A program made the translations under genes and the position numbers. A stretch of 64,000 nucleotides of DNA from Pocillopora verrucosa. Lineage: Eukaryota; Cnidaria; Anthozoa; Scleractinia; Pocilloporidae. Numbering within the stretch: position 1 is the stretch's first letter; every line of letters begins with the position of its first letter. Location of the stretch: assembly GCF_036669915.1 (NCBI RefSeq), contig NC_089312.1, positions 29,540,492-29,604,491 of the forward strand. Reading direction: 5' to 3'. The notes under the pieces are model-generated. The model did no database searches and had not been told where the DNA came from. It was given only the letters and a program-made list of their open reading frames with translations. Of this stretch, positions 11,032 through 22,029 are shown one piece after another.

Positions 11032-13455
11032 CGATTAAAACAGTTCAAACCACTGACTCGGCGTTACATAACGAAACTGACTAGCGATTGTTTCGTTTTC
11101 AAAGAATTACATTTGTAAAAGTTTATTTTATAAGAAAGAAATCGAAACGTCTGAGTATACGAGAGATAATCAAACGAAGACAAAGGCAAAGTTTTTAAGA
11201 GCCAATTTATTCATCCCACGCCACGAACGAGCTTTTTGGGAAACTGGTTTTACTCGCTTTGACTTTCCTGACGTCGCGTAGATTTTACAAGAACAAAAAA
11301 ATTCTTGCTCTGAAGCTGAGTTGTTACTGGGTAAAATGTTTGCAGGATGACCTTATTAGGAATTTTTTTTTTTTTGAAGGAAAATAGTCAAATTATTTTA
11401 GTCAAGGCATTTTCCCTCGCTTGTTGGTTAATCGATGTAGTAGATATCAAACTTGGCGCCCTCAGACACTATCCGTGCGGGGTGAATCTTTCCGCACATT
11501 CTTCATGTAAAGCATAATTTTCTTTTGTGTTTTACTGACTACATCTTTTGTTTAGTTTGGCGACATTTTTGTAAAGAATAGTCCTCATCTATAACAATCG
11601 TGGACCAAGTAGCCGAAGAAGCGAGTACTGTGAAAGATTCCGCCTGAACAATCTTCCCACAGAAGGGAATGACAATAATGTGTTGATATCTGTAATTCAA
11701 ATCCTTTATTTTTTTAGGGATTATATTAACTTTTTGATGAAATGGTTCATGAACAGTTTCTGGTAAACCGGTTTATACTAACTCTGTCAGTTTTTCTTTT
11801 TGCTTTCGGATCAGGAACATCCGCTTTCCACGTGGCCCTTTTATCGGGTCAATGACTTCTTTGGAAAAAATGATATCTATTCGTAAACCATTATTGTTGA
11901 ACAGCTTCTCGTTGTTTTGCAATTCAGGATAGCACAGAGTATCATGAACCCACGTAAGGGTTCTTCTTTCTCGTGAAGAGTTGGATAGAAATAACGAGCG
12001 TAGTTTATCGGCCGGCTTTGATGAACGTGCTCGCGGGAGTACAAATTAAACCGTAAATTTATGTGCGGACATGGCCATTTTAAATTTAGCTTGTTAAAAC
12101 GCCTACTGTTTAAAAAAGTTGCTACTTATGTTTCCTTCATGTATCCATTCAAATGTCGGGTATTTGTATAATATTTGCGCAAAATCCTTTCGAGAACCTC
12201 TTGTGATGACAACTGGTCACTTAAAATTGGTCTTTTAAATTCAGCCGCGGCTGACAATACAACTTGCCACTGAGTAAACTTTGCAAATATCCCTTGATGC
12301 GAAAAGAGCCGGTTTACTTTCAGTTTGCTGGTCGCATACAAACAGAAGTCTTTGCCGTGCTTCATATTTCTCATTTGTCGCTCTTCAAACTCAATAGGAA
12401 TCCCGAAAGAATCCCTGAGAACATCATTATCGGCTTTTTAATTTTTTACGGATATTTGTGTCGACGGGGTTACTAGACAGTAATTAGGAGATGCAATTTA
12501 ATTAAAAGTGCCACCACGTAACTATAAATGTTTCTTTGCGTGCCGACAGTAGGACAGCGGCGACTAATTTATCATTTTTTTCTTTTTCAGTTCAGTATCA
12601 TATGATAAAGGTGAAAGGCACGACAAAAGCGTCACTATATGGAATCGATATATATTGATTAAGACTGATTTTGGCAGAGTTTATCTCTATTTCCTGAGAT
12701 AGTTTTGTATTCAAACAGTTTTAAAAACTTTACTTAGAACCTAATATTTTACTTTTTCTCGCTAAAATTGTCGCTTCAGATGTCTTTGGCGCAATCAATG
12801 TTTGATAAATAATTCTTTCCAGTTCTTCATAAAAAGTGCATTACACTGACCGGTCTGCATATTTACAGATAACAGCATATTGCGAACTGATGAAAGAAGG
12901 TTTTGTGCTGAAATTAGAAACAACTGCTCAACTATCCGTTCCAGCTTTAGGAAATTAGGTCATTTTGCTTAAATAAACCCCCGGTCGTTTAAAATGCTTT
13001 GTATTTACATAGGAAACATCCCACCCGTCAGATGCCATTGAAAGTGAGAAGAAAATATATACAAACCTACCCCTTGTTACGCCTGACCTGAATACAGCGG
13101 GGAAGTACGTCATTAAAGGAGTTGTAAGATAATGCACCTAAAGATAATGTGCATAAAGGAAATCGAGTTTTGATTTCGGAACGTAGCTAGCATATGTAAA
13201 CTTGGCTTAGTAACCCCCTCCTATAGGAAATTCAATCACCTCGCTGCATGTGCAGGGTTTTTCAGTTAGTCCGAAATCGTTACGACCGCAGAGAACAGAT
13301 AACAATACTAATGCTGTCTTGTAATTTTTTTGGTTGTTTTTTTTAGTTCGTTGATTCCATAGATGACTTTTGGTCCTTCTCTTCCCTGTAGCCGGTTGGC
13401 AATATAAAACGTTTTACGTTGAGAAATTTAATCAGAAGGATAGCTGTCCGGACTT

Positions 13456-16425
13456 TTACTGCAGCCAGTGTACTGTCCACCACATGAGATTCTGTCCTGT
13501 CAACCTTCTGTTAATTTCTTGAAGAGCACTTGGAAGCCTAGACACGAGTTCTGGGGGCACGGCCGTTTTTTTTGGTACAGAGCCAGCTGTGTGCGAAAAT
13601 CTTTTGGTTTTCATTCGTCGGTGAACCAAACCCGATCTGCCCGATCTGCCGGATGTGTGTGACGCCTTAACTTTACGCGGGGGATGCACGGAAGCTGTTT
13701 CTTCTGTCACTTTGTTGACCTAGGAATAAAACAAGAAAATATTTACAGTAACTAGAGAGAATCTACACTGCGAACACTCGTGGTACATGCCCAGAAAGGT
13801 AAGGCATTCATATTGTTTTCTCTTACATCGTTTAGCTTTACATACGTTAAAAGGCGTCAACGAACTTTATATCACAAAATGATTTAAAGACCACGTATTG
13901 AGGACAGCAGAAAATTGTCGCTTTATCCTTTCTGCCAAGGTGTGTCTTCAGTTAATATTTCCAGGGTCATCATTTCATTTCTTTTTTAAACCACTAACAT
14001 TCACGCCCAATGCGTGGTTTTCATGATGTCGAAGGCACATAGACAATGAAAGGCAAATTAGGCAGGATGGTGCACAGCTGATGGCAAGTAGGTCACGGCC
14101 GCGCCTCTATATTGTTTATTGTAATTTAAGTTCATTCAGAGCATATACTTTTTTTTGTCAGACTTGACCTTGCAGTAACTAAAAGTGAGATAAGGAAAAG
14201 CAAATAACAGAGGTAAGCATTATTCTCGGACTTATGCTCCCCACCACATTCCTCATATCCGTCGCCAGTAGCGGACCATTGACGCAAAAGCTTACGTCGA
14301 TTCTTAAGATCGGGTTCCGCAATTTTTAAAAGAAAAAAAAACCCGAAGATGAAAATCCACCAACCTTTTTCGAAGCAGATTACATGAAGCTTCTCAGTAT
14401 TTTCAAGCAAAACAGACCATAATAAACTATAGCTACAATGTACTCATCTGCCGCCCTACCTTCGTTTTACATGTATTGAATTTTACTGTCAACGATCATT
14501 TTCTATCAGTTATTAGCACCTTGTGTTGCGTCTTTTTGCAATTTTCGGTTCCTCCCCTTTTTTCTCTTGTGAGCCTCTTCATTCTTCTGTTTTCCAAACG
14601 AGAATATAGCTCCACTCGATATTCTGAAAATTCCATTAAAAGACGCAGTCATTAAAAAAATTAATTCGCTACTGTTTACCCGTATTATACAAAACTTCAA
14701 AGATGAGAGTGATCTTCGCAATTATGAATCCTACTTAAGCAGTGATGAAAAAAAAGCCTGAAAAAGACATAACTTCATCTAGTTCTTACATCTGTGGCGC
14801 GATGAACGTAACCGAGACAAGAAAGATGGTTCAGGCTTTTCATTTGCAAAATGTTTAAAAAAAATGAAAGTTACCCGAGGACAAAAAGACACAATAGGCC
14901 ATTTTATAGTTGTGCACTTAGTTGTCAAGCCTTTGATTTGGAGTGAGGCTGAAGTTGACCATGTTGTGATAGAGACTGGTATCTATTCAGTATGATAACA
15001 ATATAATTTACATTTGAAAAGCAGCAAGTTTTGCATCATAACGAGCCTCACTCCTGTTCAAAGGCTTGGCAACCAAGCACGCAACCGAAATGGACTAATG
15101 AGAGCCATAGGTGAGATTTACACTGGACTTCATGCGGCAGATTCGAAACGCTCGAAATGGTAAGTTTTTGGGGTTGAGTTTTGCAGATTATTCTGTCCAA
15201 AAACTGGAAAATATGTTCTTTAGCCAAGGATGTGCAGTTGCTAACCGATAATCGTAAGTTTCAAGAGCCATGAGGATGTGTCTGAGTTCCAACCTACACC
15301 TCAAGCATTTGGAAGTTAATTGAGTACATTGAAACATTTTCTTCAAAGCCTTAAAGCCTTGAACCCATTACAATATCACCCCTGAAACAAACACGAAAGT
15401 CATGAGAATAGGGGAGATGATCACCAACTAAAGCAGCTCTTGATTGTTAAACAAATTCTCCTTGTCAGCCTCTTTGGAAATGTACGGAGAAAAGTATGGA
15501 GAATATACATACTGATGTTAGGGTGTGAAGGGTTAACGCGTCGAAGAAAATGTTTCAAGAGAGCGACTGATTGATTTAAGGTGTCACAGCTAAGTCTTAC
15601 CTGAAAACCTTTTCCCGCCAATCAGCTTGGAACGCTCAAACACGTGACCACACACACACGATATGCGTGAGTCAGCCTTCTATGTAAGATTAAAAACAAG
15701 AAATTATTAACCCTTGAACCATATGAATGTAAACCAGTCCGTCTTTCACTGATTGTGCGCCACATAAATGTGATTGCCGAGAGTAAAAAGACCAAGGATT
15801 GTGATGGCTCAAAAGCTTTTTCAGCTTCGTTTAAAAACAGTAACTCATATTTTTGCGTTCTTTGCTCCGGCAAGTCCATCCTTAAAATACGTTGGTTAAT
15901 CATGTGATCGGAAATGTTTATTGCCTTGTGTTATATCCTCTGTCAGTTTGTCTGCGATTTCTCTTTTGTATTCCTTTTAAATTTCTACTTTAATTGTAGA
16001 TGTTTACTTTCTCGATGTAAGAAAGCGAGTTATTAAAAAACTTTACATCGTGGCTAATATTTAGCACGCGTGTTTGTCATTCAGCACCAGGAAGGGTGGT
16101 CCGTCTGGATCTTTCGTCCATCTTTAACTCGCACTACGCGAAGACGTAAAATCGACTCTTGTTTGAAACGAGTTACAGCTACAGATAAAATGAATGAAAG
16201 AATCGAAGTAACTGAGACCTCACTGTGTAAAGCTCGGTCTTGCTGTCCTACTGATGCAGGGAAAAAACAACGCGAAAAACAGCATACGACGATAGATTTG
16301 AATATTCAAAATACAATCAAGGAAAGCAGCTGCCAGAAGCGTATTCATCCATAACAATATCTTAAAGGTTTGGAGTTTTCTGATCTTACCACTGAGTTAC
16401 AGGCCAAACACTGTTGAAGCACCAT
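13456..16425 (-). CDS. UPF0547 (C16orf87-like) protein, copy 3
   Basis: Four minus-strand exons: 16390-16425, 15601-15679, 14520-14623 and 13456-13719, phases 0, 1, 0, giving 160 residues. It is the tandem duplicate of copy 1: exon 1 is identical at the protein level (MVLQQCLACNSV), exons 2 and 3 have the same lengths (79 and 104 bases), and exon 3 starts EYRVELYSRLENRRMKRLT. Exon 2 reads SRISCVCGHVFERSK then IGGKRFS, so the extra cysteine of copy 1 is an arginine here. Exon 4 has a His/Arg/Ser-rich linker and ends VPPELVSRLPSALQEINRR, GQNLMWWTVHWLQ. The second first exon is at 18136-18171. Confidence 0.85.
14896..15096. mobile_element. Inverted-repeat MITE-like element in intron 2 of copy 3
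   Basis: Terminal arms of about 55 bases form imperfect inverted repeats, with CAAGCCTTTGATTTGGAGTG on the left and CACTCCTGTTCAAAGGCTTG on the right. The centre (about 90 bases) is AT-rich. It is not present in copy 1 intron 2, which has a different MITE. No coding capacity. Confidence 0.7.
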
Positions 16426-16555
16426 AGTTTCTTATAGAGATAATGGAAACTCTAGGAGATTGCTCCGGTGCTGTATCGCAGAGAGACTCACTGACTCTGC
16501 CGAAACTTCTCGAGCTTTAATAATAAGCCACACGTCAGTCTGCCTCAGTACCGAG

Positions 16556-16567
16556 TGACGTCACGTG
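16556..16567. promoter_or_regulatory. CRE overlapping an E-box, copy 3 promoter
   Basis: TGACGTCACGTG lies about 130 bases upstream of the copy 3 start codon and merges a full CRE with a CACGTG E-box. The surrounding block (AATAAGCCACACG...GTCTGCCTC) is conserved in copy 1. Confidence 0.6.
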
Positions 16568-18135
16568 GCCAAATTTGAATAGATTGCAAACAAGACAGGT
16601 GTGAAGGTTGAAGGTGTGAGTTGTATCAGTTTATCTATGAGCGATAAGCTTCTGTTACTGGGACACGAAAATTTCTACGAAATACTTTGTACGATTACGA
16701 AATTTACTTTACGTTTTAAACTCATTCTGGCCTACTCTTAGACGTCAAACAGTGTTTGGCTTTCAGCGAGGAAAACAGAGTGAAACTTTCAGTTTCAGCC
16801 GTAATTTTTCTGTGTGTATCTACCTGTTAACAATCCCATCTTCATGACCCACCATATCCTTATACACCATCATATGGCCTCATAATATAGTATCTGATGT
16901 TCATCTACTGAGCCTTCATTTGAAAAGGGGGATGGGGAAGGGAGGGCTATTGCGTGATACGGGATTGTTTTTAATTTTCATGACCAGTGAAAGTACGAAA
17001 TTAAAACCCCGTGAGCTGTGAATTTTTCGCTTTTCGCTATAGGTGAATCTTAAAGTTTATCTGATTTTTCGCGATGCGTTATTTCTACTTTTTGATGCGT
17101 GTGATACGTGACCAAGACTCCAAGGACGAAACTTGGCAGACTCCTTATTGACGTCAAACTTCACAAAAGACAAATTTCAAGGAATAGCTCCCCATGCTAT
17201 GCGTCAATTTCTTGGTGCAAATTTTAGAGGAGTTACTGTTAGCTTTGTTGATCTTGAAGGATTATCTAAGTTTTTAAACGCGGTTGTATGCAACCAGGGC
17301 TAATCTTTCTCTATTCTTAATCATGGTCTCTCATTTTTGGTTTATTCTCCTGATTTTTATGATCATCTGTCTGACCAAATTTATCTGTATCTTTAGGTTC
17401 CTGCAAAACGAAGTAAATTCTGAAAGTCTTAAACAACGAGTTAAAATATGGTGAGGTAGCGTGTGACTATAAATTGGCTGAATTTTCCGAAAGAAACGAA
17501 GGGGTTGATTGCCTTCCATATTTAGCGTTTCTTTATCTTTGCTTTGCAATGATTTGCGGTATTTTTTCTAGAGTGCTAGCAAAACCGCATAGTGGACTTG
17601 ATCGCATATTTCAAATACACCCCGAACATTATCTTACAAGAAAATGGAGGCGTGATCCTTGGTGTGTCACGCGAGAAGTTTCTACTAAGGCGTGACGAGA
17701 AACGAGGAGTGTTTCACGGAAAGCGTGTGGGTATTCACTTTATTTCCTCGTAAGCAAAGGAAAAAACGTCAGATTGTACTCCCTTCAAAAACAGAGATTG
17801 GTAAGAAAGGTGTTCTTCCCGTGTACTATTTGATAGTAACACTGAGCTGGTGGAATGTTTTTCTCTATTTCTTACGAGACGTATTAAGATATTTTCGCGA
17901 TCTTTGCACGCGAAAGCAGCGCATTTACACTCAAAAGCTACCTTATCTGTAATTACTTCGTTACATTGATTGTGACTTAATTCTCATAATTTGGGCAAAA
18001 TCTTTACCGGAAACATAACTGTGAGGGATATATGAAACGCTGAGGTTTCACATAAATTATGACGACATTACACAACAAAGCATTTCTTAAACATCACTAT
18101 GGTTTAGCTGAGAATACTCAGTCATTCAGACTTAC

Positions 18136-18171
18136 CAACTGATTACACGCAATGCAGCGTTCAACAACCAT
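18136..18171 (-). CDS. Alternative first exon (1b) of copy 3
   Basis: A 36-base exon encoding MVVERCIACNQL with a GTAAGT donor, phase 0. It is the duplicate of the exon at 7406-7441. Start codon, both cysteines, the Asn after the second cysteine, reading frame and donor are all kept although the flanks have diverged, which argues that it is used. Confidence 0.6.
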
Positions 18172-18310
18172 GGCTAAACTTCACATTAGGCCACCGAGAC
18201 TTGCGATTAAGAAACGGTCATGAGATATTTCCTGCTGACGAGGACTTATGAGCTGAGCTGACACGGCACTAAATCATATTGGCTAATCGGTAAGTAACAT
18301 CGCATGATTA

Positions 18311-18318
18311 TGACGTAA
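18311..18318 (-). promoter_or_regulatory. CRE-like site upstream of exon 1b of copy 3
   Basis: TGACGTAA lies about 139 bases upstream of the exon 1b start and is conserved with 7594-7600. GTGATGTCA follows nearby. Confidence 0.45.
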
Positions 18319-18522
18319 TCGGTGATGTCAGCTACTATTTAATATTTCTAGCAGAAAGCGGGAAGGACACGGAATGTTTGTAGAGGATACGGTAGTGACT
18401 ATATTCCTTTATTCGAGTTTCATTTTCAGTATGGAGCACGTTCATCAAAATATCTCAATTGCCTCTGCCTTTATTCTGCTGATTCATCGAATTCCATACA
18501 AATCAAGATCATCAGGGAGCAA

Positions 18523-18652
18523 CTACAGAATACCCTGCCACTTTGGTACACCTCATTTACATGTGTCGAGAGGCTTTGAAGATCGAGGCATAACAAAGTA
18601 AACGTTGTTCTTATTCAATGACATGTAAATGAGTGGCAGGGTATTCTGCAGC
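18523..18652. mobile_element. Short inverted-repeat element
   Basis: CTACAGAATACCCTGCCAC at the left end pairs with GTGGCAGGGTATTCTGCAG at the right end. A second pair, CTCATTTACATGT and ACATGTAAATGAG, lies just inside. About 55 unpaired bases separate the arms. It looks like a small nonautonomous DNA element, and no target duplication was established. Confidence 0.6.
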
Positions 18653-19432
18653 TTAGCCATCATCAGTTACCTGCATCATACTGTGCAGTCGGACAAATTC
18701 TCTAATGTATGGTTACTTGGTTGGCAAAATGTGAAGTCCATTTGCATGCAATGCAACTTTGAAAATGAAAATATTTCTAGTTTGATAACGTTCTATTTTA
18801 AACTAGACTCGTCAATCGGACGTTTCACACCCAGCCGACCAGTCGCCACATGCAGTGACGAACAGTTGACATGCATTCCAAGGCTACTGAGGGAGTCGCA
18901 AACCATTATGACCTTCTTCATAGGCGTGCCAAAATATATTTTTAGTTTATTGTTTTAAACCCTTTTAATTCAAGTTTTTTTTCCTTAGGGAGCAAGGAAG
19001 GGTCAACTCGACGCCTTTTCGGCTTGGATTTTCAAAAACTGAATTAATGTTGGTTCCCTCCCTTTCCTTGGAAACGACTTCCTGTTACTTAATTGTGGTA
19101 CTTCCGGTAACTTCAAAGTCAGTAAGCTTTCATGCCCATCCCTAAAAGGTCTTAGTATCCGTCAAAAGCTTGAGGCATTTTCCCAAATCAGATATCTTTT
19201 CATTAAGACGGCAATGTGAGCCACATCAAAATTTACCGTTTTTATTCCAGTTTACCCTTGGACAGAATTCTTCTGTTTGATTGCAGCGAAAACCGCTTTC
19301 TCCTCATTTTTATTTTTGCAACGAAAAAGGGGGCCACAGCTTAAATAATAGCAAATTTGTTTTAAAAAACATTAACGTATTCACTATGGTTTTATATTAA
19401 GTAAACAGAAGAGTGAGTCAACTGAATTATTA

Positions 19433-20621
19433 GATTCTGTATTAATATCGATCGTCTTTGGAAGTGCCAGGAAGTGCTCAACACGCTAATCTTGTTAGAG
19501 AAACCTCAATAATTTACAAGATCACATCCACTAATTTTTCGACATAACAGACGCAATTTGCCAATCTTTCGTTGACGTTTAGTGTTGTATGGGTCTGATA
19601 TTTACACTTAGGGGTATTAAACATGGACTCTAAAAGTCTGATTCTTTCAACGAATGTCTTCGTCTGGCTCTCTAGATAAAATAATGAAACTGACGTAAGC
19701 CAGCAATGCATTAGCAATAGTGTTCATGAGAGCTTTAATTGCCTCTAGTGATCAATTGGTTCGGTTTTCTTTTTCTTTTTTACAAATTTTTGGCACTTCT
19801 GTTTCCATGAAATATAAATTAATCATGCTATTTTTGGCTAGTATTCCATTATCGATTGGATTTTTCAGATCGTCACGTAACCGCAGCGGTGTACTTATCA
19901 ATTATTATGATGATTTACACCTTTCCGCCCATCGCAACGCCTACTGTCTGCCACCACATCACTCAGTAATGCTTGGGATCTTCACCTGCCACTTAGCAAT
20001 AAATCTATGCGGGGTTTTCTTCTAGATTACTGACCTTTTCTAGGGGAGAACCAAGTGAACTAAAATCGCACACCTATAGACTCAATCTCGCGTAGAAGGA
20101 AACTTTTTACACAGCTCAACTGCCTGGGAATTATCAGTTCTTAACAATATGGTTACGGTTTTCAGTTTCCATGGATGTTTATCTGACTTAACAAAGTTGA
20201 ATCGCCGAGTCACCAAGTAAATTTATAAAAAATTCCAATTCATGCGCCTGGCAATTATTCATAGCTCTAGGTAGAATAATACACTGTGAAAAATTCTACA
20301 ACAGCGTAGGATGTTGACTTACTTCTGCACATTATTTAACTGATAACAACATTGGTAACGCTGGTTAATGCTTCTATCGTGCAGCACTTCTCGTCAGAAG
20401 ATCAGTTGTTATTTCGAGTCTAAAGTATTTCCTTTCCTAGAAGAATAAAGATTCTTGAAATTGTGACTTTATTGTTCAGTTGCTTTTCGCAGATGCCAAA
20501 AAAATTGAAATCCTGCAAAGTCACAGAAGGTTAAATGGAAGTATTTTAGCCGTCAATCGAAACAAATGAAAAAATTACCTCCGAACAAATGTCAGTTTAT
20601 TAGACGCTGTTGAAGAACCAT
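19433..20621 (-). pseudogene. Decayed UPF0547-like copy
   Basis: Weak matches to all four family exons occur in the right order and strand. An exon 1 relic at 20586-20621 begins with the same first 15 bases as copy 8 (MVLQQ) but then reads RLIN and a stop, losing the CxxC. An exon 2 relic at about 19919-19965 has GGCGGAAAGG where intact copies encode GGKR. An exon 3 relic at about 19640-19690 keeps CTAGAGAGC (LES). An exon 4 relic at about 19433-19482 keeps AGATTCTGT and a GGAAG..ACAC string. It occupies the place expected for the lost partner of copy 2 after the tandem duplication. Each match alone is weak; the collinearity is the evidence. Confidence 0.42.
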
Positions 20622-21670
20622 AGCTGAGTGAATTCAATCATTTCTGAAATGTTTTATAATTCCTCGACGATATATTTAATGCATCATTTTCAAATATCTT
20701 TTGAATAGGGTTTAAATTTCAACCATGTTTGGGCGTCTCATCTTATATTAGTCAGTCGTTTCAATATGGTCATGACCTCAGCCAAATTTAGCTAAATATG
20801 GTCAAGTGAGAATCACGGACAAGAAACACTCTCTTCGGCATCCTGCTGTGGGCCGACAACCTTAAAAGGAAATCAGTTACCCGTTTGTCAAGAATTTGCT
20901 CTGTACAGAGGAAAACCTCACCTGATTCTCATGAGGTCGACTGTTAACGTAACTGACTGCTACTTAGTTCGAATCGTGTCACATAAATTATTTTTTTCAT
21001 CACGATTCAAAGAACTGAGTGGTCATCCAGTGAGATTTATCGACTTCAGAATATAGTATTGAAAGCAATTTGGTGATAAGTTTGGATCACTCTACCATTG
21101 AAAACCAAAATTCAAACATCGAGTTCCTCACAAACAGAAAGACTTTCGTCTACGATTATAACTTGCTGATAATAGGCTTTGAATCTTATCACTGAGTTGA
21201 GAAGAGACACGAGTTATTAAAGACAAATCATCCTATAGCTTATACCAGAGTCCTTACCGGACAGATAATACTCAATTGAAATGTGAGGCCCCTTTCATTA
21301 TATGTCAAGCCTGTCATGGCTGGTCACCCGTCAGCGATTAATATCCTATTGATTTTCTTATTTATTAACTTGCCAGATTATTTTTATCATAAAAAGGGAT
21401 GGCTAAATGCAAAATCAGCAAACGTGGCAAAACATTGATCATTCCCCCTACCGTATGAAAAAAATATATTTATTCAGCGAATACTTTTGTTGCACTATGT
21501 ACTACGGTTTTGCTAGAATTTAAACTAGCACTCCCTTCTAAACTTCGAATGCATGATTGTCGGTTTGCTCATAAGCCGACCCTTGAGACTGCGAGTTGGA
21601 AAAGTTAAGGTCTGTCAAGCTATTTTCTGAGTTGACGTTGAAGATAACTATTAGATAGTCCTTTAAAAAT

Positions 21671-21841
21671 AGCTCCTAATTACTAGCCAACGTGTAGCTG
21701 TACCCTCCCCCAGAAGGTGAAACGGAAGCGAGGGAACGTCTATGAAAACCTGACACTTTTCCTCGCTTCCGTTTCATCTTGTGTGTGGGGGGGAGGAGAG
21801 GGAGGGTACGGCTACACGTCGGCTACTAATTACATGCCCAT
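21671..21841. mobile_element. Near-complete hairpin (MITE-like)
   Basis: The arms contain TAATTACTAGCCAACGTGTA on the left, pairing with TACACGTCGGCTACTAATTA on the right. A second inner pair is GAAACGGAAGCGAGG and CCTCGCTTCCGTTTC. The whole element can fold as one long stem with a loop of about 30 bases. It ends about 190 bases before the copy 4 start codon, inside its promoter region. Confidence 0.75.
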
Positions 21842-21892
21842 GACGGAGCTTTTAAGAGGCCGTGTCACAGGCACCTTTTGTTGCGTGATACG

Positions 21893-21898
21893 CACGTG
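21893..21898 (+). promoter_or_regulatory. E-box of copy 4 promoter
   Basis: CACGTG (in GCACGTGAC) lies about 131 bases upstream of the copy 4 ATG, at the position where other copies have a CRE. Read on the other strand it gives GTCACGTG, as in copies 1 and 3. No full TGACGTCA is present. Confidence 0.4.
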
Positions 21899-22029
21899 AC
21901 ACTGCAACTCATGTTCAAAAGTACAAATTAGGTTTGCATTACTATAAGTGCCCTTTTCCGGTGGAGCCAGACACGGGGTATATCATACCCGTTCGATCAG
22001 TACACAGTAGTTTGCACTGATCCATCAAC

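Larger units (their letters stand above)
11085..18880. repeat. Right unit of the tandem segmental duplication
   Basis: Partner of 1-8060 (landmarks given there). It carries copy 3 with both first exons. Positions 11085-13455 contain no gene; they match 1-2480 in patches, for example around 11085-11280 and 12570-12740. The copy 2 block (8843-10899) lies between the two units, and a decayed gene at 19433-20621 sits where a second copy 2 would be expected. Confidence 0.8.
20622..22029. other. Intergenic stretch between decayed copy and copy 4
   Basis: The divergent space between minus-strand and plus-strand copies. Apart from the hairpin at 21671-21841 and the promoter element at 21893 I see no gene or RNA. 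Confidence 0.6.

Noticed and set aside
20940-20995. AGTTCGAATC string resembling a tRNA B box
   Set aside because: No matching A box, anticodon arm or acceptor stem in the flanking 80 bases.
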